Part shown: piece after piece, positions 44,614-52,486 of the stretch
Layout: each line of letters begins with the position of its first letter
Position numbering within the stretch: position 1 is the first letter of the stretch
Assembly (NCBI RefSeq): GCF_025642975.1
Contig: NZ_JANZKJ010000013.1
Location: 89,593-153,592 of the forward strand
Length of the DNA: 64,000 nt
DNA from: Pseudomonas sp. RIT-PI-S
GTDB taxonomy: Bacteria > Pseudomonadota > Gammaproteobacteria > Pseudomonadales > Pseudomonadaceae
Reading direction: 5' to 3'
Made by a program: the position numbers and the translations under genes
The notes under the pieces: generated by a model
Seen by the model: the letters and a program-made list of their open reading frames with translations, nothing else
Database searches by the model: none
Told to the model about the DNA's origin: nothing

Positions 44614-45041
44614 CCCACGTCAGCGACCAGCCCAAGGTGGTCAATACCCGCCACTGCGCAGGTTTCGTCTCGATCGGGGAGGTCACCGCTGACCCCCACC
44701 GCCCCCAAGATGTTGCCGTCGCTGTCACGGATCAATACACCCCCTGGGACCGGTGCTATGCGCCCCGCAGAGATATCGGTCAGGGCCGCGAAGAACGCCG
44801 GGGCGGCCTCCGCTCGTCCTGCCAAAAAACGGCTGCCGTGGCCCATGCCTAGCGCCCCCCAAGCTTTGGCTTGAGCAATCTGTGGGCGCAGGATGCCACT
44901 GCGGTCTTCGCGTTGGAGGGCCAGTAAGTGCCCCCCTGGGTCCAGTACCGCCACCGTCATTGGTGGGCAGCCAACATCCCGCGCATGGGCCAGCGCTACC
45001 TCGATGATTTCAGCTGCCTGCTGCAGTTTCAGTGTGTGCAT
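44610..45041 (-). CDS. GlcG/HbpS-like protein (DUF336)
   Basis: This 143-residue protein starts MHTLKLQQAAEIIEVALAHARDVGCPPMTVAVLDPGGHLLALQRED. The VAVLDPGGHL and GGVLIRDSDGNILGAVGVSGD blocks are the HbpS/GlcG signature. Family members bind heme or corrinoids, or accompany glycolate, propanediol and aromatic catabolism, but their enzymatic role is usually unclear. There is no signal peptide. It is the last gene of the SphA-MFS-GlcG operon, 2 bp after the MFS gene. Confidence 0.9.
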   Translation of the reverse strand: MHTLKLQQAAEIIEVALAHARDVGCPPMTVAVLDPGGHLLALQREDRSGILRPQIAQAKAWGALGMGHGSRFLAGRAEAAPAFFAALTDISAGRIAPVPGGVLIRDSDGNILGAVGVSGDLPDRDETCAVAGIDHLGLVADVG

Positions 45042-45043
45042 AA

Positions 45044-46420
45044 CTACCTCGTCATACCGTTTGAAATAACCACGGCTGCTTTATGTTCGGGTGGCTCGTT
45101 AATTGGCCGACGGTTCAACACCAAAACGCCAAGCAGGCCCACGCTGATCGCAGCGCCCGCGCAGATAGCCCCGGCAAACAGGAACAGGTTCAGGAAGGAC
45201 ACCCCTGCCGCCAGCAGCAGCCCACCCACAAGCGGGCCGGTGATGGCACCCATGCGCCCCACGCCCAAGGCACAGCCCACGCCGGTGGCCCGTAAGAAGG
45301 TTTGATAGAAGGCCGAGCACAACGCCACGGTGCACATTTGCGGGCCGAGGCTGAAAAGGCCGGCGAAGAAGGTCACCGTACACAGCAGCAGCGACGAGCC
45401 GCCGGCCAGGCCGATACTGGCCACTGCCGCAGCCCCACATGCGAAAGCGATGCTAATGACCCGTGCCGCGCCAAAGCGCACGATCAGCCGACCGAACAAC
45501 AAGCAACCGACGATGCCACCGAGGTTCAACATCGTCACCGCATGCACCGCGCTCTGTACGCTCAAGCCGTTGCGGTTGACCACGATGGGAATCCAATTGA
45601 TCAGGAAATAGCTGAGCAGCAGGCTTAGAAACAGCGTGACCCACAGCAACAGCGTGCCGAGCGCGGTGCCGGGAGCAAACAGCTTGATGAATGACAGCGT
45701 TGCCTGTTTATGGCGCATGGGCTCTGCCGTCGCATCCCAGGTGTAAGGCGAACCCATCCGCGCAAGAATGCGCAGAATCACGGCCGACCGCTCACGCACC
45801 GCGAGAAACTGCAAGGATTCAGGAAGCTTTGCGACAAACACCGGCAATAGCACCAGCGGCAGAGCGCCACCGAGTAAAAATACCGCCTGCCAGCCATACG
45901 CGGGGATGAGTTTGGCGGAGACTATCCCGCCCATCACCGCGCCCAGTGGAAAGCCGCAGAACATCACTGCCACCGTGCCTGGACGCAGGCGCGCCGGGGA
46001 ATATTCACTGGCCAACGCGATAAAGCCCGGCAATGCTCCGCCTAGCCCTACCCCAGTAATAAAGCGCGCTGCAATCAACCACTTCATTGAGCCCACCCAA
46101 GGAGTCAGCAAAGAGGCCATGGAGAAAATAACAATCGCCACGATCAGTAGCGGTTTGCGCCCAAAGCGATCGCCCATATGACCGAAGGCTACGCCGCCAA
46201 GCAGGCCACCCAGCAAACCTGCACCAAAGACCGGCCCGAACAACGCAGGCTCTATGCCCCAAGCCTGGGTAATCGCGGGGGCGACAAAGGCAATCGATTG
46301 GGTGTCGAAACCGTCGAGCATCGCTACCAATGCACAGAGCACCAGCACACCGATCTGGTAACGGCTGACCGGGCTGGCGTCAACGATGGCTTCCAGGTTC
46401 AACCCTTGGTTATCAGTCAT
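45044..46420 (-). CDS. MFS transporter, aromatic acid:H+ symporter (AAHS) type
   Basis: This 458-residue, 12-helix transporter has the start MTDNQGLNLEAIVDASPVSRYQ at 46420. DGFDTQ (residues 36-41) in helix 1 and GHMGDRFGRKPLL in the loop between helices 2 and 3 are characteristic of the AAHS group that includes PcaK, BenK and GalT. It likely imports an aromatic or related organic acid by proton symport. The 57 in-frame codons upstream run into the SphA end and are discarded. Confidence 0.92.
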   Translation of the reverse strand: MTDNQGLNLEAIVDASPVSRYQIGVLVLCALVAMLDGFDTQSIAFVAPAITQAWGIEPALFGPVFGAGLLGGLLGGVAFGHMGDRFGRKPLLIVAIVIFSMASLLTPWVGSMKWLIAARFITGVGLGGALPGFIALASEYSPARLRPGTVAVMFCGFPLGAVMGGIVSAKLIPAYGWQAVFLLGGALPLVLLPVFVAKLPESLQFLAVRERSAVILRILARMGSPYTWDATAEPMRHKQATLSFIKLFAPGTALGTLLLWVTLFLSLLLSYFLINWIPIVVNRNGLSVQSAVHAVTMLNLGGIVGCLLFGRLIVRFGAARVISIAFACGAAAVASIGLAGGSSLLLCTVTFFAGLFSLGPQMCTVALCSAFYQTFLRATGVGCALGVGRMGAITGPLVGGLLLAAGVSFLNLFLFAGAICAGAAISVGLLGVLVLNRRPINEPPEHKAAVVISNGMTR

Positions 46421-46479
46421 GTCTTGCACCTCGGCAAAGGCCCACGTCGACGCAGGTGGGCCCGCTGCGTAGAACCGTC

Positions 46480-47406
46480 CTAGAACACTTTGAAGCTGAA
46501 GCTGGCATAGACCTTGTAGCCTTCGGGAATGGTCGCGCGGTCTGGGCTCAAGCCACCGGAAGCATTGGTATTGATGTCCTTGGCGGCCCACACATTGAGC
46601 CTCGGCCCGCCAAAGTCATAGCCCACCAAACCGCCTACAGAGATCACGTTGAAGTGATCGGTAATGATGCGGTCATGGTAATAACTGCTGGAGTCGTCGC
46701 CGGTGATTTGGCCGACGTAGGTGGCCAGCGGCCCTACCGTCCATTTACCGATGGTTTTGGTCGCGGCCAAGTCAAGATGCAAGACATTGCCCATCTTGTA
46801 GTCGGTCTTCCAATTGGGGGTGTTGAACTCTTCAGACACGTTGGCGGTAATGTTCCAACCGTGGTTCAAATACGACAGCACCAGGTTCGGCTGAAAGGTC
46901 CACCACGGATTACCGATGCTATCCAGGCCGGTATCGCCCTGGATGCTGCCATCTGGAACCCCCACACCCAGGCCCGCCTTGAGGTACCAGCTATCGGCCA
47001 CTTTCCAGCTGATGGCCGCAGGCATGACATAGGTGTTGTGCATGCCGGAGCGGTGGTCATCCAGCGGCGCGCCAAGCTTCGCATAGGTGAACGGCTGCAC
47101 GACGGTGGCGGTGTATGTGCCACCTAATAGGTCCCAGCCCGGTGCCCAGGTAAGGCCGAACGCCGCCGAGCCTAAGTGCAACTTGGTGTTAGCCGCACCG
47201 CCGGGGCCCGTTAAGGTCGCCTGAATGGTGTACACCTGGTTGAAGCTGTATAGCCCCGGTGGCGGTGCTGCTGCATTAGAGCCGATGGTGACGCCAGGCG
47301 GCATGGTCCAACCCGGATACCCTGGCTCAATGGCCTGCGCAGACTGGCCTATACAAGCGGCGAGAACACCCGAACAGCACGCCAATAGGCTTTTGGATTT
47401 GTCCAT
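46480..47406 (-). CDS. SphA/MetA-type outer-membrane transporter
   Basis: This 308-residue protein has a Sec signal peptide (MDKSKSLLACCSGVLAACIGQSAQA). The mature part is a predicted beta-barrel of the phenol-degradation meta-pathway (MetA/SphA) family, with alternating aromatic strands (WTFQPNLVLSYLNHGWNITANVSEEF) and a C-terminal aromatic end (ASFSFKVF). Such proteins are thought to pass aromatic or hydrophobic substrates through the outer membrane. It is the first gene after the second operator and leads into the MFS gene. The 63 upstream in-frame codons contain the operator and are not coding. Confidence 0.88.
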   Translation of the reverse strand: MDKSKSLLACCSGVLAACIGQSAQAIEPGYPGWTMPPGVTIGSNAAAPPPGLYSFNQVYTIQATLTGPGGAANTKLHLGSAAFGLTWAPGWDLLGGTYTATVVQPFTYAKLGAPLDDHRSGMHNTYVMPAAISWKVADSWYLKAGLGVGVPDGSIQGDTGLDSIGNPWWTFQPNLVLSYLNHGWNITANVSEEFNTPNWKTDYKMGNVLHLDLAATKTIGKWTVGPLATYVGQITGDDSSSYYHDRIITDHFNVISVGGLVGYDFGGPRLNVWAAKDINTNASGGLSPDRATIPEGYKVYASFSFKVF

Positions 47407-47451
47407 GACTTCCTCTTTCTTATTTTTATTGATGTGAAAGTGAAGCACTTT

Positions 47452-47488
47452 GTCACCTAGTGACTTGATGAATTCTACACAGCTTAAG
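47452..47488 (-). promoter_or_regulatory. operator and promoter of the SphA-MFS-GlcG operon
   Basis: The perfect palindrome GTCAC-CTA-GTGAC lies at 47452-47464, 45 bp before the SphA ATG. On the minus strand TAGAAT (47472-47477) is a likely -10, seven bases upstream of the palindrome, so a bound repressor would cover the start of transcription. The -35 is weak. Confidence 0.7.
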
Positions 47489-47624
47489 AGCCCCCGAGAA
47501 GGCTTTTCCCTATGGTTTTCAGCTATGTTTTGCCCGCTGCGCGCTCGTCGAACGTCCACGCGCAAGCCTCCACCGGCTGGCGCAGCTGTGTGCAATCACT
47601 CTAAAAATGCGCGTGGACGGCGGC

Positions 47625-48152
47625 TTAGAGGCTCGCGTCGATCATGCAACCGACTAACAGACACGGCTGGTCTGAGCGATTGCTCCAAGCGTGGTTAGTG
47701 CCGCGAATCACCACCGAATCGCCCGGTTGCATCAGCACGTCGTCGACATCGGTCAACAGGTAAATTTCGCCTTTCACACAGGTGATGCAATCGAGCGTGT
47801 CCGTGCGGTGCATCGACGGATGCCGGGCGAGGTCTGCTGCGCTGGGCGGGTGCTTCTGTTTGACCTCAGCGTTAAGCTTGGCCAGTTTGGCGATGTGCCC
47901 TAGACGGTCCGGGGTATCGGGCGGAATCTCCAACGCGCGGAACAACATACCGCCCGCGAAAGGCTCGCGCGTCATGGTGTCATCGCCGCGATCACCTTCT
48001 ATTCGGTTATCTACGGGCGTCTCTTTAGTGCTCCACAGCGTGGCACGGTAAAAAATGCCTTCCTGCTCCTGCACGTTGTTTGCCTCTTCCATTAACACTG
48101 CTGACTTGCCGTGCTCGTTGGGGCCCACAACATAGCGTTTCCACTTGGCCAT
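47625..48152 (-). CDS. cupin-domain protein
   Basis: This 175-residue protein has the beta-barrel cupin core in its C-terminal half. Motif 1 is HRTDTLDCITCVKGEI (H115) and motif 2 is PGDSVVIRGTNHAWSN (P143, G144, H154, N158). The first motif has Asp/Thr where a second His is usual, so metal binding may be atypical. It follows the aldolase gene by 35 bp and is presumably cotranscribed. Possible roles are a dioxygenase, an isomerase or a decarboxylase of the same pathway; the sequence does not decide. Confidence 0.87.
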   Translation of the reverse strand: MAKWKRYVVGPNEHGKSAVLMEEANNVQEQEGIFYRATLWSTKETPVDNRIEGDRGDDTMTREPFAGGMLFRALEIPPDTPDRLGHIAKLAKLNAEVKQKHPPSAADLARHPSMHRTDTLDCITCVKGEIYLLTDVDDVLMQPGDSVVIRGTNHAWSNRSDQPCLLVGCMIDASL

Positions 48153-48187
48153 AGCCGTTTCCTCTTATTGTTCTGATGACGCGTTAC

Positions 48188-49027
48188 TTAGCCGTGAAAA
48201 CCGCTGGGAGGCGCGGCGGGCCGTTGCCAACCGCTATCGTCGATAGCCGTGTTGAGAGCGCTTACGGTTTGCTCGCAAAAACGGCGGAAACCAAGAATGT
48301 CCAAACCCAAGCAAAAGACGCTGATGCCGTCCTCGAGGGACTTGCGGCAGGCTTCGGGCGATGGGTCGAGCACCGGCCCACCAATGACGGCCACGCCGTG
48401 GCGTTTAGCGGCGGTGAGTACGATGCGATAGGCTTCCTGGACCTTCGGGCTTTTCATCATCAGGGTGCCTTCATTCATGGCGTACGCCAGGTCGCCTGCT
48501 CCAAACACGATGACCTTCACTTCCTCCATCGCGCAGATCGCATCGATGTTCTGTACCCCTTCAGGGTGTTCGATCATTGGGATAAGCAGGCTCTCGGCAT
48601 TGCTCCACTCGGTGTAACGCTCGAAGCCGTTGAAGGCATAACCAGCCGCCCGGGTGGCTGGGCAGATACCGCGGGTACCTTGCGGTGGGAAGAACGCCGA
48701 ATTTGCCGCAAAACGTACGTCTTCAACCGTGCGCACCATCGGCAAGAACACGCCGCTAGCACCAGCCTCGAGCGCCCGGCGAATGGCTCCTTCGTCGTGG
48801 CGATCTGGCACTCGAACGAAAGGAACAAGCCCGGCATGTTGGCTCACCCGAACCAGGTCTTCCATCGCGTGAGGGTCATTGCCTGCGTGTTCGGTATCGA
48901 GCATGACGAAATCAAAACCCGTACAGCCCAGGACCTCAATCAACGCCGGATTGCCAGTGAAACACTGCATCCCCAACGGGACCTGCTTGCGCTCGAGCAT
49001 CGCTAACAGTCGATTCTTCTCAAACAT
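48188..49027 (-). CDS. HpcH/HpaI-type class II aldolase
   Basis: This 279-residue TIM-barrel protein belongs to the HpcH/HpaI family of divalent-metal pyruvate aldolases. Family residues are visible: DTEH (D44, E46, H47), R72 in VRVPD, metal ligands E153 in MIEHPEG and D179 in FGAGDLA. GFDFVMLDTEHAG is the family block. Known relatives split 4-hydroxy-2-oxoacids into pyruvate or related 2-oxoacids plus an aldehyde. The substrate here is not known. It is the first gene after the third operator. Confidence 0.9.
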   Translation of the reverse strand: MFEKNRLLAMLERKQVPLGMQCFTGNPALIEVLGCTGFDFVMLDTEHAGNDPHAMEDLVRVSQHAGLVPFVRVPDRHDEGAIRRALEAGASGVFLPMVRTVEDVRFAANSAFFPPQGTRGICPATRAAGYAFNGFERYTEWSNAESLLIPMIEHPEGVQNIDAICAMEEVKVIVFGAGDLAYAMNEGTLMMKSPKVQEAYRIVLTAAKRHGVAVIGGPVLDPSPEACRKSLEDGISVFCLGLDILGFRRFCEQTVSALNTAIDDSGWQRPAAPPSGFHG

Positions 49028-49052
49028 AGAAATGAACTCCGATATTTACCAG

Positions 49053-49093
49053 GTCACCTAGTGACTTTAGCACTATGGAGTTCGGATGAAAAG
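49053..49093 (-). promoter_or_regulatory. operator and promoter of the aldolase-cupin operon
   Basis: GTCAC-CTA-GTGAC lies at 49053-49065, identical to the SphA operator, 25 bp before the aldolase ATG. On the minus strand TGC-TAAAGT (extended -10) overlaps its outer edge, with TTTTCA 17 bases further upstream. Confidence 0.68.
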
Positions 49094-49378
49094 CGGAGCG
49101 TTCCCAGATCTGGAAACACTGGTAGGGGCCAGCAGGAAGCTCACCCACAGGCGCAGGCAAAAGGCCCGAAATTCCGGGTAGCGCCTTATGAGGCTTCTGA
49201 GGTTTGTAAATCGACGGCGCAGTAGATACGCCAGGGTTTCAAGCCACGCTTCCCGTCAAGACAGGTCCGAGCAGATCGCGCGATCAGCTTGGGTAGCGAG
49301 TTCAGGAGGTGAGGAATTGATTCGACCGTGCGGGCCAACCTGGTCGCCGAAGCGACCAAGCCGTCATCCTATGTTTGC
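49066..49378. other. spacer between aldolase promoter and HPF gene
   Basis: About 310 bp without a supported gene. On the minus strand TGGTCGC-TTCG-GCGACCA (49341-49358), a stem with a TTCG tetraloop, lies 20 bp after the HPF stop codon and is a probable transcript end despite having no T-run. No tRNA 3'-end copy or integrase remnant was found in this spacer. Confidence 0.5.
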
Positions 49379-49804
49379 TTATTCTTTCCCAACCGCCTCA
49401 CGCCGGGCGAGGAAGTCATCCTCAAGCATCGCGTCGACCTCGGCGGGGGTGTCTTCCAATACCGGCGGCGCAGTCATATGGCCAGTGGAGAGTACAGGCT
49501 CATCCAATCGCCCCATTAGGTGTTCCAAGGCGTGGCTCATCTTGTCCGCAGCACCCTGTACCGCGAGGTCCAGCGCATCGGCCTTGTGGGTCACGGAAAT
49601 GGGCGTATGCCCTTTTGGCCGCGCTTCGATCTGGCAACGTTTGTCCTGGGCGCCAGCCTTGCCAGCGTTCTCGTCACTCACGTGAATCTCTACCCGGGTC
49701 AGAAGGTCATCGAACCGCGCCAGGGTATCCTCGACAGTACTACTCACCCAATCGTGCAAGCCTACGCCGGCGTTCACCTGGTTGCTGTTGACCTGTACCT
49801 GCAT
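49379..49804 (-). CDS. HPF/RaiA-family ribosome-associated protein
   Basis: This 141-residue protein starts MQVQVNSNQVNAGVGLHDWVSSTVEDTLARFDDLLTRVEIHV. The beta-alpha-beta-beta-beta-alpha pattern and CQIEARPKGHTPISVTHKADALDLAVQGAADKMSHAL match ribosome hibernation and translation-inhibitor proteins. It is not in the rpoN operon, so it is an extra copy of the family. The C-terminal 35 residues are acidic and probably disordered. Confidence 0.88.
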   Translation of the reverse strand: MQVQVNSNQVNAGVGLHDWVSSTVEDTLARFDDLLTRVEIHVSDENAGKAGAQDKRCQIEARPKGHTPISVTHKADALDLAVQGAADKMSHALEHLMGRLDEPVLSTGHMTAPPVLEDTPAEVDAMLEDDFLARREAVGKE

Positions 49805-49960
49805 GGCTGTTCTCCAATGGCTTCAGTAACTCTCACTGGTTTGGGCCAGGCGGGCAGCAAAGGGTTCCCCTTGGGTTGAGTTCGATTGGCCAGGCGCCAG
49901 GCCGGGCACCAACGGCCCCCGGGAAAGGTCTGTAACTTCAGGCCCTGAGGAGTAAGGACA

Positions 49961-50185
49961 ATGGCGGATTCGCTGCACCATGCCTTGGAGAAGATGTACG
50001 AGAACCAGATCGCGCTGGCCGCCGCTATCGAGGAGCTCGCCCTGTGGATCGAGGTGCGCGGTGAGGATGCCGCCACCGCCGGCAGTGTGCGCGACGCCCT
50101 CGACACCCTCGAGCGCAACGCCGAGCCCTTGAGCCGCTGGATAGCAGCGCTACACAGCGGCGGCCCGGGTCACACCGGTCAGTAG
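49961..50185 (+). CDS. small conserved hypothetical protein
   Basis: This 74-residue, mainly helical protein (MADSLHHALEKMYENQIALAAAIEELALWIEVRGEDAATA) has a strong ribosome binding site (GGAGTAAGGAC) seven or eight bases before the ATG. There is no signal peptide. Its stop overlaps the end of the convergent glpQ by 7 bp. It is not assigned to any family. Confidence 0.75.
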   Translation: MADSLHHALEKMYENQIALAAAIEELALWIEVRGEDAATAGSVRDALDTLERNAEPLSRWIAALHSGGPGHTGQ

Positions 50186-51282
50186 CCTTCGGCAGCGAGA
50201 ATGTCCTGCACCGAGCGCGATGCCGGGCGCCCGTAGAACTTGAGCAGTTCGGCGGCGCGGTTGGTGAAGATGCCGTCCACCCCTGCCTTTTTCACCTTCT
50301 CGAAGTCGACCGGTTCGTCCACGGTGTACACGTGCACTAACAGCCCCTTGGTGTGGGTGAGTTTGTTCATCCAGGGCTGCACCAGGTCCATGTAGCTCTG
50401 ATCGCCGCCGTTGGTCAGCGCCGCGGACGGGCCAGTGCCGACGGCGCCTTGGGCCTTGGCGAAGTCGACCCACTGAGTGAAGGCTTCTTTGCTGGCCGGG
50501 CGCTGGCTGGCGTACCAGGTGGCCTTGTCCTTGGCACCGGATTCGGCGAACGGCACCGTGGATTCAGGCTCGATGCTGCCTTTGCCTACCCATAGCAACA
50601 ACACCTTGGGCACTTTAGGCATTTCTTTGGCGAGCAGTTCCAGGCTGGCCTTTTCGAAGGTTTGCAGCACCACCCGGCGGCCGGCGGCGACCTCACCCGA
50701 CGGCGTGAGCCAGCCGCGCTCGATCAGCTTGGCTTTCAAGTCTGCCTCGATGCCCGGGTACAGGTTGGGAACTTTGGTTTCGATGTAGAGCCCTGCCTTG
50801 TGCTGCGGGTCGGCTTCGGCGATGTCGATGATTTCGTCAAGGGTCAGTACCTTGGCGTTGACGAACCCGGCCCGCGCGCGGTCAGGGTGAGCGGCGTTGA
50901 ACCAGCTGCCGGCATCCAGCTGCTTGAGTTCGGCCAGGGTGAATTCGCTGATTGGCTTGTCCCGACGGTCGGGGAAGCGGGCCGCGACGTCTGTGGTGCG
51001 CAGCAGGGTATCGTCATGGAAGCCCACCAGTTGCCCGTCCCGGGTGCGCTGCAGGTCCATTTCGAGGTAGTCCGCGCCAAGGTCGCGAGCGGCCAGGTAC
51101 GCAGGTTTGGTAGCCTCGGGCGCGTCATAGCTGGCGCCGCGGTGGGCGATCACCGCCGGGTAGGCAACGTTTGCCTTCTTCGCCAGCAGCTCGGGCGACG
51201 GCGCGGCGGCGAATGCCGGCGCGGCCACCAAGGCCAGGCAGAACGCCGCGGTGGTCCACTGGTGTTTTCCAACCCTTTTCAC
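50179..51282 (-). CDS. glpQ: periplasmic glycerophosphodiester phosphodiesterase
   Basis: GlpQ hydrolyses deacylated phospholipids to glycerol-3-phosphate and alcohol. The 367-residue product has a signal peptide (about 1-25). The GDPD motifs are VIAHRGASYDAPEATKPAY (His, Arg, Glu) and YLEMDLQRTRDGQLVGFHD (Glu-Asp metal ligands and the second His). The C-terminal VDGIFTNRAAELLKFYG is family-typical. Confidence 0.93.
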   Translation of the reverse strand: MKRVGKHQWTTAAFCLALVAAPAFAAAPSPELLAKKANVAYPAVIAHRGASYDAPEATKPAYLAARDLGADYLEMDLQRTRDGQLVGFHDDTLLRTTDVAARFPDRRDKPISEFTLAELKQLDAGSWFNAAHPDRARAGFVNAKVLTLDEIIDIAEADPQHKAGLYIETKVPNLYPGIEADLKAKLIERGWLTPSGEVAAGRRVVLQTFEKASLELLAKEMPKVPKVLLLWVGKGSIEPESTVPFAESGAKDKATWYASQRPASKEAFTQWVDFAKAQGAVGTGPSAALTNGGDQSYMDLVQPWMNKLTHTKGLLVHVYTVDEPVDFEKVKKAGVDGIFTNRAAELLKFYGRPASRSVQDILAAEGY

Positions 51283-51471
51283 AGGCTTTTCCTTTTCAAG
51301 TCATGGGCATTCGCCGGGCCTATCCTCAGGCCGGGCGTGGCGTTTACACGCCAGGCGTGAAGCATAGCGCAGCGGGGTGGCAGTAACGATGACAGGGTGG
51401 CCCGCCTGAGGATCAAAGGCGGCAACGTGCTACAGTCGCCGCCAGCCTTGGTAACCGAATTTGCTGTAGCT

Positions 51472-52485
51472 ATGGACCGACACGACCTGAACGCTTCCCT
51501 CCCCGCCTGGAACGACACCCGCCTGGCCGGCCACTGCCCCGGCCTGCTGCTGGGCAACGGCGCCAGCCGGGCACTGTGGCGTGGCTTTGCCTATGACGCC
51601 TTGTTCGAGCTGGCGCAAAAGGTGCGCAATCGCCCGCTGGGGCAAACCGACCTGGCGCTGTTCAAGGCGCTCGGCAGCGAAAGCTTCGAGCAGGTGCTGA
51701 GCGCGCTCAACACCACCACACGGGTGAACGCAGCCTTGGCGATCGGCGCCTCCGGGCCGCTCAACCGTTATTACGCAATCAAGGAAGCGTTGATCCACGC
51801 CATGCGCAGCGTGCATCTGCCATGGCGGCTGCTGCCAGCGGCCACGCGCCTGGCGCTCAACACCGCGCTGCGTGAATACCGCTGTATCTATTCCAGCAAC
51901 TACGACCTGCTGTGCCATTGGGCCGTCTGGGAGGCCCCTGAGGGCTTCGACGACCGACTGGATGTAGACACCGGCTTCGACCCGCGCCAGCCGGCAACCG
52001 GCGACCACCAGTTGTTCTACCTGCATGGCGGCCTGCACCTGCTCAAGGACCGCGACGGTGCCACCCGCCGCCGCGCGGCCGCCGGCAGCGAGCTGCTCGA
52101 TGGCTTTGCGATCAACACCCCAGGCGACGTGCCGCTGTTCGTCAACGAGGGCCGCAGCGCGGATAAGCTGCGCGGCATCCGTGGTTCGGATTACCTCGCC
52201 AGTTGCCTGGCCGCGCTGGCCAGCCATCGAGGGCCGCTGTGCCTGTTCGGCCACCAGTTGGGCGCGCAAGACGCGCACCTGCTAGCGGCGCTGCGCCAGG
52301 CGCCGATCGGGCAGATGGCAGTGGCGATCTTCCCCCTCAGCGCGCCTTGGATACTCAGCCAGAAGCAGCACTACCAAGCGCTGCTGGGCGACCGGATGCA
52401 GCTGGAGTTCTTCGACGCGACCAGCCATCCACTGGGCGCGCCCTCGTTGCATATCCCTCGGGAAAAACCGAAGGCCGCGCGCTGA
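51472..52485 (+). CDS. DUF4917 protein with SIR2-like motifs
   Basis: This 337-residue protein matches DUF4917: LLLGNGASRALWRGFAYDALF (GNGAS at 28-32), YRCIYSSNYDLLCHWAVW (N143, D145), FYLHGGLHLLKD (H185) and LFGHQLGAQDAHLLAAL (259-275). The order GxGxS, (T/S)NYD, HG, then G-x(n)-D is the order of NAD-binding and catalytic motifs in SIR2-like domains, so a SIR2-type fold is likely (inference). The start is uncertain because ATG 51472 lacks a clear ribosome binding site. In-frame codons upstream run to 51397. It converges on the methyltransferase gene. Confidence 0.82.
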   Translation: MDRHDLNASLPAWNDTRLAGHCPGLLLGNGASRALWRGFAYDALFELAQKVRNRPLGQTDLALFKALGSESFEQVLSALNTTTRVNAALAIGASGPLNRYYAIKEALIHAMRSVHLPWRLLPAATRLALNTALREYRCIYSSNYDLLCHWAVWEAPEGFDDRLDVDTGFDPRQPATGDHQLFYLHGGLHLLKDRDGATRRRAAAGSELLDGFAINTPGDVPLFVNEGRSADKLRGIRGSDYLASCLAALASHRGPLCLFGHQLGAQDAHLLAALRQAPIGQMAVAIFPLSAPWILSQKQHYQALLGDRMQLEFFDATSHPLGAPSLHIPREKPKAAR

Positions 52486-52486
52486 T

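Noticed and set aside
43049..49378. Genomic island with att sites at tRNA-Gly
   Set aside because: No repeated tRNA 3' end, integrase or mobility gene was found, so a site-specific island cannot be claimed.
49188..49685. 165-codon plus-strand frame beyond the aldolase promoter
   Set aside because: Most of it is opposite the HPF gene, with arginine/serine-rich composition and no domain.
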